Part shown: positions 43,605-55,686 of the stretch, one piece after another | Position numbering within the stretch: the first letter of the stretch is position 1 | Layout of the letters: the number at the start of each line of letters is the position of its first letter | Source of the DNA: Riptortus pedestris | Lineage: Eukaryota > Arthropoda > Insecta > Hemiptera > Alydidae | Length of the DNA: 64,000 bases | Direction: 5' to 3' | Assembly: GCA_019009955.1 (NCBI GenBank) | Contig: CM032229.1 | Span: 145,683,501 to 145,747,500 of the forward strand | Program-made: the position numbers and the translations under genes | The notes under the pieces: generated by a model | Told to the model about the DNA's origin: nothing | Database searches by the model: none | The model's input: only the letters and a program-made list of their open reading frames with translations

Positions 43605-43920
43605 CTGAAACCTGATGAGGAATGGGAGGGGTTAGAGGTTGGGGAATTCGTACACTCATAATGTTTATGATATGATGAGTCGTATCGAAAAATGTTATAG
43701 AACGAATCTTGTGGAAGTATTGTTGGTCTACAAATGGTGTTCTATAGTTTTCTTCGTAATTGATGTATTAAGCGATTTAGTTGTGCTTTCGGGTTTACAG
43801 CCTTTAGTAATCCCCGATATTCTACTCATCGGATATTAGTGATAGAGAATGAGATCAGTAGTGTCTCATTCCAGTACTTGGGAAATCTGCTTAGTATACG
43901 CAGCCTCTGCGTGACGAACT

Positions 43921-45559
43921 TTTTTATTATTATTATTTTTTAAGTCCAAACATCGTAATATCTCAATGCATTAAAGTTTAATTATTGTATTTTACGTCGA
44001 AGAACTAGCTGCGCATCGAATAAATAAATAAGCACGTTTATTTTACCTTTATAAAGAAATTATGATCTAAAAAATTTCATTAGGATTATTTCGTTCAGTT
44101 AATTACTGAGAAATATTATTTACAATATAAACTGTAATTTTCTTCTGCAGCCCAGATTCCTTTAATGTGCCATGCACCATATCTTAATAGAATCAAATAC
44201 TTAATCTAGACGAATATTCTTCCGACCAAAGCCAAAACCATCACATTTTATAGCGTAAGCAAGATGAAAAGAATACAAATCTACAGTCCTTTCAAGGTGA
44301 ATTCCATCTCCAAATTCTAAATTGTTCAGTTGACTTCTTCTTTTTTATTAAAAATAAATATTTATACTCCATATTTTCTATAATTAGTCTATGTAAACGA
44401 CATTCTTTATATCAATTCTCGAAGATGGTTCTATTAAATTAATCGAAAAATTTCCTCAATTATCTATACTCATTATATAGTACCCTACCGTACTGCAATT
44501 GGCTAACTTTATGCAATATAAAGGTTTAAAAGGCGAGTCGTCACTTACCTTACTGTACGTGTGAAATATGAAAGGTAAGTTACATTATAAATAAAGAATT
44601 TAAATTGTTTATTGATGAAAAGATGAAATAGGATTAAAAATAAGGAATTTTGGAAAATTAAAATTTCAAAACTGTGGTCATTAATTAATTCTACACTATA
44701 ATATAAACTTCTTACTCAATGAACCATAACTTACAACATGTTAATATTGATCTAAAGATCAGACACTAAGGCTGAGGAAACTAAGCAGATTTACCCATGG
44801 CATAGCATCTGAATATGAATATCTGTACATGTGAATATATTCACAGACATAATATGTAAATCTACAAGTTAGTATTCATTCTATAAACCGGTTGAAGGAG
44901 CTCGATTTAGCAGCGTGAGCTATAGCCAATGAAATTGTTTTTTTCCTCTATTGTAATTTTGATAGATTTGTTTCAACATTTTGTTTTATTAGAAAAATAT
45001 GGAATAATTATTTGTTTAACTAAGGAAAATAACTGTTTCACCTCATTTCATGGACCTAATATCACTTTGATGCATTCAAATATACTACTTGGAGAGAGAA
45101 AAAGACGTCCAATTCTTCACAAGTTTTTTTATTTCATCGCTTAGCGCTTTTGAAGACTATTGTCTCCGTCTTCAGAGCTACTTGCATGCGCTCATAGGGA
45201 ATGACAGCAAGTGAGTTCAAATATACTCTAACGGAAGATATCATTTCAGATTTTTCCACTGTTTTTGTTAGTTTTATAGTTTTGAAATATTTCAGATTTT
45301 TTCTGTTGGGTTTACTTTATCACTTAGTTCGATTATAAATGCGCTGCTTTGCATATGTGCAAATTGTGTAAAAATGTAATTTATCACAGAATTCCACAAT
45401 ATACCTGCAGCTTTGCATATGTGCAAAGTGCCAAAAAATCAACTTTTCACCAAAACTATATGTAGAAGATTTTCAATGTTCTGTAACCAGTCCTAAATGT
45501 GCATTAAATTATTGTTACTGAGAAAAAAACAAATGAAGGGTTTATCTCAGATGTAAAAC
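43921..45559. other. No gene seen; octamer-like direct repeat
   Basis: Mostly unique. CTTTGCATATGTGCAAA occurs twice (about 45350 and 45411), each with octamer-like TTTGCATA in palindromic context. A scrap AAACTAAGCAGATTTACCC near 44780 may be a HINE-like 5'-end remnant. The 71-codon frame at 44929 has no recognisable motif. Confidence 0.5.
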
Positions 45560-45715
45560 TTAGAGTCCCGCCTGGGAAATAGGAATGTAATTAGTGACGA
45601 AATCATTAAATCAAATCTCTAATCCCACCCTGGCTAGGAAAGGTTGGAAACCATTAGACAACCCGACCCAATTAGCCACAGTATCAAAACTTTGACGCTA
45701 ATATATAATAATAAA
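45560..45715 (+). mobile_element. SINE copy, diverged
   Basis: GAGTCCCGCCTGGGAAATAG, TTAGTGACGAAATCATTAAA, CCTGGCTAGGAAAGGTTGG, ATTAGACAACCCGACCC and an ATAATAATAAAAAA tail. Core and tail order agrees with the other four copies. Confidence 0.7.
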
Positions 45716-45984
45716 AAATTGAAACTTTTTCATTATATTTAAGAGCTTAATCAGTTGTATGTCATTATAATTAACAGCATCCATTCTAATTCATTAAAAG
45801 TATATGTTGAAATCTTAAAAATATCACCTTTGATATTGATAGTATCCTGCTTATTTCTGCTTACGACCAAGAGCGGATTCGTCTCATGACCTGCGAGTTT
45901 TGCAGCCAACGACGGAGGCTATGAATCAACAATGATCTGAGATCCACACAACTTCATAGCGTTTGACAACTTGTGCACGATCAT

Positions 45985-46095
45985 TTTTTTTCCCCTCCTC
46001 ATAGTAACCCTATGAGGAGTTATTTATTTGAATCCATGTTCCATTGCCACAAGGCATATTACATGTATGATTATGTTGAAATGCATTTTTATTTT

Positions 46096-46135
<40 letters not shown>

Positions 46136-46402
46136 CTTTTTTACAAGAAATAGTAATAATAAAATAAAATATTAAAATAAGTAAAATAATTACAAATAAA
46201 ATTAATAAATGAAATGACAAAGTAAATAAATAAAATAGGAACAAAAACATATCAGTTCAAGTTAAACTCAACTGATGTTTAATTTGCGAATCTATGTAAG
46301 GTAAATGTATTGAATAATGATTCCAATTCCTCACAATCAACTTTACATTCTTATGAATTTTTGCTACATATCTATACTTTTGATCAACTTCGTAAGTTCT
46401 TA
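45985..46402. repeat. Dispersed repeat, copy B with (TA)n
   Basis: Partner of 13150-13560 in the same orientation. The central spacer has a (TA)n at 46102-46131 where copy A has ordinary AT-rich sequence. Confidence 0.75.
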
Positions 46403-46732
46403 ATATATTTGTTAAATATAATATGAGGTGGTTCCCCCCAATTACCTCCTTTTAAAATTATATTCATTATTAAGTTTGATCAATTTTTATTAAATATTGA
46501 ACAGTAATGACTGTTTGTTTTGTCTGTGATTCCCAAGTGCATTTGTCAGTGTCTTGAATTTTAAAGCTTGTTAAATAATGCCATGTCTGTCCATGTTCCG
46601 TTAGATCATTAACTTCGTCTAAAAGCCAGACAATGTTTACTGAAAGTATATTTTATTTTTCACTCTGTCGGAAGAGGATGTTAATACTGGCTGATAGTCC
46701 AGTAGCAGATAATAAAGGCGGCTTTTTCTACT
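46403..46732. other. No gene seen
   Basis: AT-rich, no supported feature. Confidence 0.55.
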
Positions 46733-47030
46733 GATTTGTCAGTAGTATTATATATTCCACAAATACTAACATATCTAAACCACATCAACATTTACAAAAA
46801 CATATAACACAAAATAGAATAGGTCTACAGCATGCCTAGGAAGATTTAAAAGGGTTAACTTTTATTATATTTTTGGACAAAACACGGATATGGAAAAGAA
46901 TCAGATATTAAAGAAATATTTTCCATAATATAAAAGTACAAAAAAAGGTAAGCACATGAAGGAGTAAATATATCATCCTAATAATGCAAATCACCATCGC
47001 TATGGGGTAAAAAACTAAATAAATAAAAAG
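46733..47030 (+). mobile_element. LINE 3' UTR, 5'-truncated copy
   Basis: ATATATTCCACAAATACTAA, ACACAAAATAGAATAGGTCT and AATCACCATCGCTATGGGG match the minus strand of 23160-23480 and end in AACTAAATAAATAAAAAG. A dead-on-arrival copy of the same LINE family with no coding part left. Confidence 0.8.
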
Positions 47031-48220
47031 AAATAATAATATAAATGTACTAGTATATAGAAATAACATAATTTTTTTATTAAAACCATTTTAAATTGTT
47101 GCCTTTATTACTAGTCTAATGTTTATTTATGTTTGTTTATCTAATTTTCATTTATGTTTGTTTATGTCATATGTTTATTAATTGTCTTTATTACTAGTAT
47201 TTAATGATTATTTGTTGTATTTAATTTTTTATTTGTTATTTCAGATTTTGTTATTTTTCTATAATTTTGTTTTCATTTTACATTGTGAAACTTTGAGCCA
47301 AATCGCCAAGATGCGGGTGTTCCTGTGTAAATAACTAACCCGGTGGAACCAACCCAGTACTTGATACCCCAAAACAAGATATAATTTACTAGTTTTAAAT
47401 AATTTATTGAAGTATTTGCGAAGCATAATATCTAGTATCCTATGTATCTAAATACCATCGATATTTACTTTAGCATAAATCACCTAATGCGAGTTCTTCG
47501 CTCCCTTTGAACGATAACGATGTAACTGACAGGGTTACTAATATATCTGCGATGTAATACTATATCCAGGAACTCTAAATCAAAGTAGGGTGTGGTTGTT
47601 ATAGAATAGAGAGACACTTGGCTTAATCCACATCCTTTCCCAAATGATAGAAATGACTAAAAATGAAATATCGTCCATTAATCAAGAACAAGACTCTTCT
47701 GAGGCAAGCCTTTTTTGTCACTTTAGAAGGTTGGGTTAGTCAGGCTAGGATTTCGGGAATGCCCTCAATCACTCACCACCAGTACTTTCGAAAACTTCAT
47801 CCGTCAGACAGTTTTTTTGCCTAAATTCTCGTTCTAAACTTTTTTTCTGTAACATAAATATTAACTAACTGTGCCTTAAGAAAACTATTACGCCTAACTT
47901 CATTATTCACCATTGGTAGTAAGTTTATGTAATTTAAAAAAGAAACTCAAATACCCAGTACAGTTGGTATTATAAAAATACTTACATTGATTTGGTAACA
48001 TCTTAATTTAAGTGGAAAACCCAAATCATGGTTTAGAAACATCTAAGTATGATGTGTTCTAAATTAGGCTAGAAAGTGCTATAAATGTACGGTTCTTTTT
48101 TTCATAAATTGTTGCCTTATTTGTTATTTGTAGTCTTTATTTTTCCGTTTTGACCTCCAGTAAACACACTTTTACTTATGAATTTCGTACCTCGCGAACA
48201 TTGCATTCAGAAAAAGAGAA
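47031..48220. other. No gene seen
   Basis: AT-rich. 47100-47280 has loose TTTATGTTTGTTTAT repeats. No frame of interest. Confidence 0.55.
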
Positions 48221-48450
48221 AGTCCGTCACGCAGGGGCTGCGTAAACTAAGCACCCCCCCGAAGATTTACAATTGATAAATATACATACTCTACAGTACG
48301 TATTAGCGTATATGTTACAAAGTAAAAGTTCAATGAATACTATATTTCTTATTTAACCTTATAATGAAGTGGTTCATGATATATAACATGAGTAAGATGT
48401 GGGAGTTTACTGATAGCGGAAAACTATAAAAACCATTTTTTGTTATTTAT
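48221..48450 (+). repeat. HINE-like 5'-end fragment, long-form type
   Basis: AGTCCGTCACGCAGGGGCTG, AACTAAGCACCCCCCC (the C run replaces the usual GATTTCCC), then TAAAAGTTCAATGAATACTA and the GGGAGTTTACTGATAGCGG block of the long form. It stops before the microsatellite. Confidence 0.8.
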
Positions 48451-48802
48451 TGACAAAAATAATAAACGCACACTATTAATATTACCAAAAGTAAGCTAGT
48501 ACCGGTAAATGTACCTGAATAGTAAACAGACCTAATCAGCCTCAGAGAAAGCGCTGTGGAAACTGGAGGAATTTATAGGTTTCATTTAACGTCAGCAAAG
48601 AAAATTAAAACAGTGTGAATATCAGAACAGCTTAAGAGTAATGGCAATGACCGTGGAAGTCTACGAATATATTTTATCATAAGTTATATTAAATATGTCA
48701 ATTAGTGAATCTCTTGATTTGTAACAGTCTACATAGTTGTTTTTTTTTTTTTTTAAATGGTCGACGTTTCGTCAAGCACTTGAAATTTCTAAGCGAAAAA
48801 TT

Positions 48803-49398
48803 GGGAGTCACACGTGTCCCAGCGGGAGTGGGGTCTAGTCATTATTTTGAAGCGTTGCGTCTAGCACAGCAGGAGATCGGAGACTGGGGCAGACATGACA
48901 CTCCACGCAGGAGTAGTGGGGTTTTCTTGGGTAGATATAGGGATCTTCTGTAAAAACCACAGGTAAAATACGTCAAGCATATTTCCGAACTGCAAACATT
49001 TTTTTCTGGGGACATAGGGAGTCACACGTGTTTTAGCTGAATGTCACGTGTGCGGTCTTGACGCTTATTATGAAACTTTGCGTCTTACACAGCGGGAGAT
49101 TGGAGCCTGGGGTAGACATGTCACTCCTCGAAGAAATAGTGGAGTTTTCTTGCTTAGACAGAGGGATCTTTTGTAAAAACGGCAGGTAAAATACATCAAT
49201 CATATTGCCTAACTACAACAATTTTTTGCCTGGGAAAGAGGGTCACACGTGTCCCAGCTGAATGGCACTTGTGGGGTCTGCTCACTTATTTTCAAGTGAT
49301 GCTTCTGCCCTAGCAGGAGGTCGGAGCATGAAACAGACATTGCATTTCTTACAGAGCTAGAGGGTTTCCTTACAGAGACAAGGATATTCTGGAAAAAA
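48803..49398 (+). repeat. About 216-bp tandem repeat, three units
   Basis: Units start near 48803, 49018 and 49239 with GAGTCACACGTGTCCCAGC-type words and contain CAGGAGATCGGAGACTGGG, GACATGACACTCC, GGATCTTCTGTAAAAAC and GCAGGTAAAATACGTCAAGC. The third unit is cut by the element at 49399-50059 and resumes at 50060 (TGGCAGGTAAAATACCTCAT). An 82-codon frame at 48705-48953 overlaps unit one; no motif recognised. Confidence 0.9.
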
Positions 49399-49830
49399 AG
49401 TCCGTCACGCAGGGGCTGCGTAAACTAAGCAGATTTCCCACGTGAAGTTATACAATAGAGAAATCTCTATACGAGAGCCGAACAGTTACGGCAAAGGGCC
49501 GAACTAGCTTTTGGCCAGAAACTGTCATCCATTATCGGCCCAAATTTACTAAAAATGCAAATATCTCGGTTAATATTCAAGATAGAGAATAAACGTATAG
49601 AACAATATTTATAGTACATGTAATTTGCAATAAGATTGGTTTTATACAATTATTTGATTTGACGTATGGTAACGGAGATATTTCGAATTTTCAAAAATCC
49701 TCTCTAAACCCCCCTCTCACTGGTCCGATTTCACCCGTTAACGAACTTGATCTGTCTTTTTGCATAAAACGTTTAAATATCGAGTTAGTTAACGACCAAC
49801 AAAAATTGCGACCGCTAGAGCGCAAACAGA

Positions 49831-49892
<62 letters not shown>

Positions 49893-50059
49893 GTGCTGAT
49901 GATTTCGACCCTGTTATATGTACACACACACAGTTTTGAACGGACCTCATTTTCGTCATCTACTAGGTAGGATCGATGAACATTTGAAGAAAAATTACGA
50001 TAATTCCGTCATGAGTACAACCTCAATAGCTGATTTCCCTTGAGGGAAATCTGCTAAAA
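49399..50059 (+). mobile_element. HINE-like element, full length, in tandem repeat unit
   Basis: AGTCCGTCACGCAGGGGCTG to GATTTCCCTTGAGGGAAATC-TGCTAAAA. Central (TA)n at 49834-49888, followed by ATTGTGCTGATGATTTCGAC, which is foreign to most copies. Flanks match the uninterrupted repeat units upstream, so both ends are placed to within a few bases: the element lies in an A run. Subterminal GCAGATTTCCC near the 5' end is inverted as GGGAAATCTGC at the 3' end. The 5' end has ACGCAGGGGCTGCGT, a short stem-loop. Confidence 0.92.
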
Positions 50060-50180
50060 TGGCAGGTAAAATACCTCATGCATGTTTCCTAGGGATATAT
50101 AGGGGTAGGTCTCTGTTTGTAATAATTGAAGCTCTCATATTGTCTAGAGCTAAATAAATTTACAAAACAGAAACAGTTTT

Positions 50181-50943
50181 AGCATATTTCCCTTAAGTTG
50201 AAGCCGATACTCATGCGATTGAGGTCGTACTCATTACGCGATTATCAAAAATTCTCTTCAAATGTCCGATATATTTGTCTGTTAACGCTCTAGCGGTCGC
50301 AATTTCTGTTTGAACACTACCAGTATCTCCGTTACTATAAGTTGGATCAAAAAAGTATATGGAATGAATCATATTGCAAATTTAATTTACTATAAATATT
50401 GCTGTACACATTTATACTCTATCTGGAATATTAACCGAGATATTTGTATTTTTCAGTTGTCAGCCTTCAGTAAACCTCACTTCTAATAATGCTACATTAA
50501 CAATAAACTCTTATTTAATAAACCACATTATTCGAAGCTTAAATACCAATTTTTTTTCCCCCAGAGACCTTAATTATACGAGATGCTTCCAAATACGTTC
50601 TTGTGACCTCCCCCCTCCCATCTTAAATTCTTGGACTACTAAAATTTGATTGATTGAGATACAAATTATTCTGATTCATTATAAATTACAGTACTAGATA
50701 TTGTATCTAGTTGTCAATAAAATTAATATGTTCTACTTTCATATATTTCCGTAATTGTTTTCTTTTCCGTTGTGAGGTTGGCAGATCTGTTTACATTTCA
50801 GACGCTTTCTGTCGAGAGGTTTCTTATTATCTTTTGTATTTATTCACTTAATATTCACGGTGGAATATTCTACTAGTATGTAGATGTATCTATTATTAAA
50901 CTTCTATATCTACTTAGTTAACGCAGCCCCTGCGTGACGGACT
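50181..50943 (-). mobile_element. HINE-like element, long form
   Basis: Left end GCATATTTCCCTTAAG with a decayed palindrome; a deletion joins CAAATGTCCGATATATTTGT, so there is almost no (TA)n. Then TCTAGCGGTCGCAATTTC, ATATTAACCGAGATATTTG and the long-form segment like that at 25236-26163. The right end is GCAGCCCCTGCGTGACGGACT. Confidence 0.85.
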
Positions 50944-51479
50944 CCACAGCAAATACACAGATGTTAAATTTCACGCTAATGTTTCTCAATATCCTTTCCA
51001 TGTGACCTTCTGAGAATGTCCTGGGAAAATGGGAATGGCATTACTTCAGGCAAAGAGGAAGCAGGTACCCATCTGAAGATCTCTATTGCCTCTTCCTCAG
51101 TTGCTATTCAGCTCCTATGACATTTTTTTTTTCTCCCTTTCTGCCCCATTGACTTAAATTCAAAGGATCTTGCCTTACGAAGAGAACCGTTTCGGCTTTC
51201 CTAACCGGCTTTCTCTAATAAATCTTTAACTCTTGACAGCCGACACAGGCCAAATGATACAATGGACAAGTTGAAACAATTAGTTCCATCAGGGTTGACG
51301 AACTCTGTAATGTTTAGAAACCGGTGGGGGAGGAGGGGTCCGACATGGAGGTGACTCGTAATACAAGCAGATTTTCCACGCACTTGAATATGATTCGCGT
51401 ATGGTCTTATCTTAACATCTATTCTCCAATTCTCCCGCAGTAAAAAGCCTATGTAAACAGGAACTAAAATGTTAGTAAG
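50944..51479. other. No gene seen
   Basis: Slightly less AT-rich; the 60-codon minus frame at 51201-51383 has no recognised motif. Confidence 0.5.
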
Positions 51480-52830
51480 ACGTGCGATGATAGAAGTGAG
51501 GGTTCACAACTGGCTGAAAAATACACATAACTCGGGTAATATTCGAGTAAGAGAAAACATGTCTTCAAAAGTAAGTGTTGGCAGAAAATTAAAATTCTAA
51601 CAGCATTATTTATCTGACATTTTTCAATACCATTCATAGTAACCAATATATCCGGAATTTTCAAATGCCGAATTCTTTCCACCCTTTTAAGGCCGGTTTC
51701 AGCCTTTACCTAATATAATCTTTAGTTTTTGACCGAACGGTTAAATATAAAGTGTTGTGTTAATTTAATAAAAATCATGTAATCATGGGGTTTTAAAGAG
51801 GACAATTTCAAAAATTCGAAATATCTCTGTTGTTATAAGTCGGATCGAAAAATAGAACTATTCTTAATGTAAATGTTATTGCCTATAAATTGTTATTATA
51901 TACAAAATTTCCCTTACATGAATATTAAGCGAGTTTTTAATTTTCAGCCCATAGACAACCCCCACTCCTATTCGTGTCATAGTAACAAGAAGCTGTTATA
52001 ACATGAACCTCACTATTGTAAGTGTAAATACCAAATATTGTTTCCATAAGATCTTTATTTTACGTTCTTGTCTCTGCAACGTTTATTCGATCCATAGAAT
52101 ACTCGATATTAATCTTTTTAGTCAACATTAGTGATCATATTTGTCCTTTAAAGCCCTGGTGGTTACAATGTTTGATCGTTACAAAACTCGATATTTAAAC
52201 GTTTTATGTACACGTCATGATGACTAGAATAAAGATCAAGTTCGTTAATGGCTGAAATCGGACAAGTAGATGAGGGGTTTTGAGGCGGAAAATTTCAAAA
52301 ATCCAAGATATCTCCGTTATTTAGAGTAGGATCGAAAAATTGTATAGATCTAATCTTACTGCGAATGTACTACAAATGTGTTTCATTTTTCACTATCTTG
52401 TTTAATAACCGAGATATGTGATTTTTTTTTTTAGTTTTACCTTTAAGTACCCCCCCCCACATCTACTCATTTTGTATTACTAATAAGCTGATATATCATG
52501 AAACATTTTATTCGAACCTACAATACTAAATATTGCTTTCATTGAACTTTTACTATGTGAAATATATGGAAATACGTAGTGTGATTTCGTCATCAATTGA
52601 GATATTATGTTCTTAACAAGAAAATGTTTATTTGATCTTTACCATACTGAATATTTAACTGTTTCATTCAACTCTATAGTTCATATTGGTTCATGACTGA
52701 AATTGAACCAGGAATGGGGGGGGGGGCGTTATATGGGGTATAGATGAGTTAAAGTATCTCCGTTACAATGCGTCATATTGAAAAAGTGGCAAAACATATC
52801 ATTTTGATATTCCTATTTGAAGTTCATGAG
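51480..52830. repeat. Mosaic of HINE-like internal modules in both orientations
   Basis: Plus-oriented module at about 51500-51770 (CTCGGGTAATATTCGAG, CCGGTTTCAGCC). Then minus-oriented modules at about 51785-52130 and 52150-52590 (AAATATCTCTGTTGTTATAA, CAAGTTCGTTAATGGCTGAAAT, AGATATCTCCGTTATTTAG) and another at 52600-52830. No termini. The pieces show that long-form elements contain internally duplicated modules, later rearranged. Confidence 0.6.
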
Positions 52831-52976
52831 GTATAAATAAATGAGTTGTCCAGACGGACATCCAGAAATATGGAATTATGGTTTGTGAATGGGATTGAGG
52901 TTTATCTCAATATTTATGAATGAAATGTTGAAACGTCCACGAATATAGTAATTGCACATTCATCACTTTTAAAAAA

Positions 52977-53604
52977 AGTCCGTCACGCAGGGGCTGCGTA
53001 AACTAAGCAGAATTCCCACGTGTAGTTTAGTAATAGATAAATATACATACCGGTAACACAACACCTCCGTAAATAAATACAAACGGAAATAAGAAATGTT
53101 TCATCCAATGTCAATAACCTGACGACATATAACATATTAATTTTATTGATACCTATTTACTATATCTAGTACTGTAATTAACAATGAGTCCTCGTATAAT
53201 AAAGGTCTCTTCAATACAATTTTTGGTATTTAAACTTCGAATAATGTGATTTATTATGTAGCAGAGTATTGATTATGTAACATGAGTAGAAGTTGCGGTT
53301 TACTAATGGCTGAAAACTGAAACAATCAAATATCTCGGTTAATATTCAAGATAGAGAATAAATGTATAAAACAATATTAATAGTTTATTTAATTTGCAAT
53401 AATATTGGTTCTATACAAGTTTTCGACCCGACCTATGGTAGCGGAGATATTTCGAATTTTCGAAAATCCTCCCCTCTAAACCCCCCCCCTCTCCCTGGCC
53501 CGATTTCAGCCATTAACGAACTTGATCTTTCTTTTTACATAAAACGACTAAATATCGCGTTTGTTAACGATCAAACAAAAATTGCGACCGCTAGAGCGGT
53601 AACA

Positions 53605-53669
<65 letters not shown>

Positions 53670-55015
53670 TAGCTCAGATACCCGGCTTCGCCCGGGAATT
53701 AATTTGAGGCTGAACGGTGATGGTATTTTTTTGGCAAGGCTTTACTTTGCACAATCTTTTGACATTTACCCGTCCCTGTGTTTAGGGTTTATACCCGTCG
53801 TTGCTGTGGATTTTTAAATAATAAAATTTATGTTTTATGTAAGACTTCACTGTCCACCATAATGTCGGATTTCCCGTCTCCTGTGCATTATGCATAGCTT
53901 TGTATTATTAAGGTTAAAATATTAACATAGATTTGAATTAGTTAATTTACACATACCGAGTATTATTTAGATCGGGTGAGTCTTTTGTGCCAAATAAAAT
54001 TGTTCACTTCCGCTAAAGGTTTTAGCGTATATATCGTTTATTATTTGGCATATCAAAAAAGTGTATATAACAAAAGTTACTCTAAATAACAAAGTAAACA
54101 ACTTTTGTCATGTTCACATTTGCCGAAAAACCAATAGGAAACGAAATATCGCTATTTTTAAATTCATGCCTCCCTTACAACCCCCACTCCTGCCTGTCCC
54201 TAGAAATGTTGGTATGGCTTTTTATAATGAAGGCTTTAGTCCTAATACACGTACCGAGTTTTATTTAGTTCAGTTGATTCTTTTGTGCCAAATAAAATTG
54301 TTGACGCCCGCTAAAGGTTTTAGCGTATATATCGTTTATTATTTGGCATATCAAAAAAGTGTATATAACAAAAGTTACTCTAAATAACAAAGTAAACAAC
54401 TTTTGTCATGTTCATATTTGCCGAAAAACCAATAGGAAACGAAATATCGCTATTTTTAAATTCATGCCTCCCTTACTTACAACCCCCACTCCTGCCTGTC
54501 CCTAGAAATGTTGGTATGGCTTTTTATAATGAAGGCTTTAGTCCTAATACACGTACCGAGTTTTATTTAGTTCAGTTGATTCTTTTGTGCCAAATAAAAT
54601 TGTTGACGCCCGCTATAATTTTTAGCGTATAACTCATTTATATTTAGGTATACGACGAAAGTGTATATAATAAAAGTTACTCTAAATAATAAAATAAATA
54701 ACTTTTGTTATGTGCATATTTGCCGAAAAACCAATAGGAAACGATATATCGCTATTTTTAATTTCCAGCCTCCTTTATAACCCCCACTCCTGTTCGTCTC
54801 AGAGAATACTAATATAGCTTAAAGTCTACTTTGGGCTAGTAGTACTATACATACCAAGTTTCATAAAATTCTGTTCAGCCGTTTATGCGTGAAAAGGTAA
54901 CAAACAAACAAACATACATGAAAGAAACAAAATGCAGTTATGGTGTCTATGACATGTGAAACGAAAAGTTATCGTGAAATTTCGTGAAAAAAATTAATGT
55001 ACAGACAGAGGTTAC

Positions 55016-55069
<54 letters not shown>

Positions 55070-55196
55070 CTTTGAACGGACCTCATTTTCGTCATCTCCT
55101 GGGTAGGATCGATGGACATTTGAAGAAAAATATCGAAAATCGCATCAGGAGTACATCCTCAATAGCTGATTTCCGTTAAGGGAATTCTGCTAAACT
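52977..55196 (+). mobile_element. HINE-like element, long form, split by a nested CTAG element
   Basis: 5' part 52977-53668: AGTCCGTCACGCAGGGGCTG, the long-form segment, AAATATCTCGGTTAATATTC, CGCTAGAGCGGTAACAGAC and (TA)n from about 53610. 3' part 55021-55196: (TA)n, ACAGCTTTGAACGGACCTC, ATCGATGGACATTTGAAG, GATTTCCGTTAAGGGAATTC-TGCTAAA. The 1352 bp between the two TA halves belong to a different element. A frame at 53362-53817 is a repeat shadow. Confidence 0.88.
53669..55020 (+). mobile_element. CTAG-ended element with three 299-bp internal repeats
   Basis: Starts CTAGCTCAGATACCCGGCTT (with CCCGG/CCGGG arms) right at the end of a (TA)n. Internal units start near 53949, 54247 and 54549 (periods 298 and 302), carrying ACGTACCGAGTTTTATTTAG, CCGCTAAAGGTTTTAGCG, CCGAAAAACCAATAGGAAAC and CAACCCCCACTCCTGCCTG. 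It ends with TTCATAAAATTCTGTTCAGC, CAAACAAACAAACATAC and ACAGACAGAGGTTACAATTT before the second (TA)n. Overlapping frames of 108 and 74 codons come from the repeats, not from a gene. A diverged reverse copy lies at 893-1740. Confidence 0.8.
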
Positions 55197-55686
55197 CATG
55201 GTCAACCCTTAGGTGGTGCTGAGAGTGCTGCTCGAATAGTATCAGATCTTAGTTTTATTTTCTGATTTTAATGTTTACAGAAGGAACCTCATCCTTGATT
55301 TACGTACATACTGGGTTTTTACAACTTCTTTAACGTCTATTGCCTAAGAACATGTGTATTGTGTGACTGGTTTTAATAAATAAAGGATTTATTATATTTC
55401 CTCTGCTCAAGAGCGTTACTGTCATCTTGATTGATGATTTTGGTCTATTTTTATGTTTGCTTCGTTAGTTTAGAACCATATAAGCCGAACACGTCGTGCG
55501 ACACTTTGTGGGTTGTAAAAAAAGAAGAAAAAAATAAGAACAGGACATTACAATCGTTATTCGTTCAGCTTAATAAAATAAGATTAGGTTAGTCCTTTAG
55601 TTCATAGCTGCTAGCTTAACTTGAAACTAGTAAAACGTTTATCGCTAGTGCTTTGTGAGCACCGCCAAAGACAATCCATTGTCCAT
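55197..55686. other. No gene seen
   Basis: Unique AT-rich DNA between two HINE-like copies. Confidence 0.55.

Larger units (their letters stand above)
41857..43920 (-). mobile_element. HINE-like element, diverged long form, with nested piggyBac derivative
   Basis: The left (3') end TTTAGCAGCTTGCCATTAAG has a decayed palindrome, followed by GACGAAAATAAGGTCG, a short (TA)n (about 42005-42030), ATATTAACTGAGATATTTTC and the long-form segment. At 42509 a piggyBac derivative interrupts it. Family sequence returns after 43602 (ATTACTGAAACCTGATGAGG and on), ending CTTGGGAAATCTGCTTAG then GCAGCCTCTGCGTGACGAACT. The 66-codon frame at 43639 is a shadow. Confidence 0.8.

Noticed and set aside
48705..48953. 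82-codon frame with a well-mixed amino-acid composition
   Set aside because: Lies mostly in the first 216-bp tandem unit; the other two units do not keep the frame.
54061..54632. Two frames with near-identical sequence in tandem
   Set aside because: They arise from the 299-bp repeat units of the CTAG-type element; not a duplicated gene.
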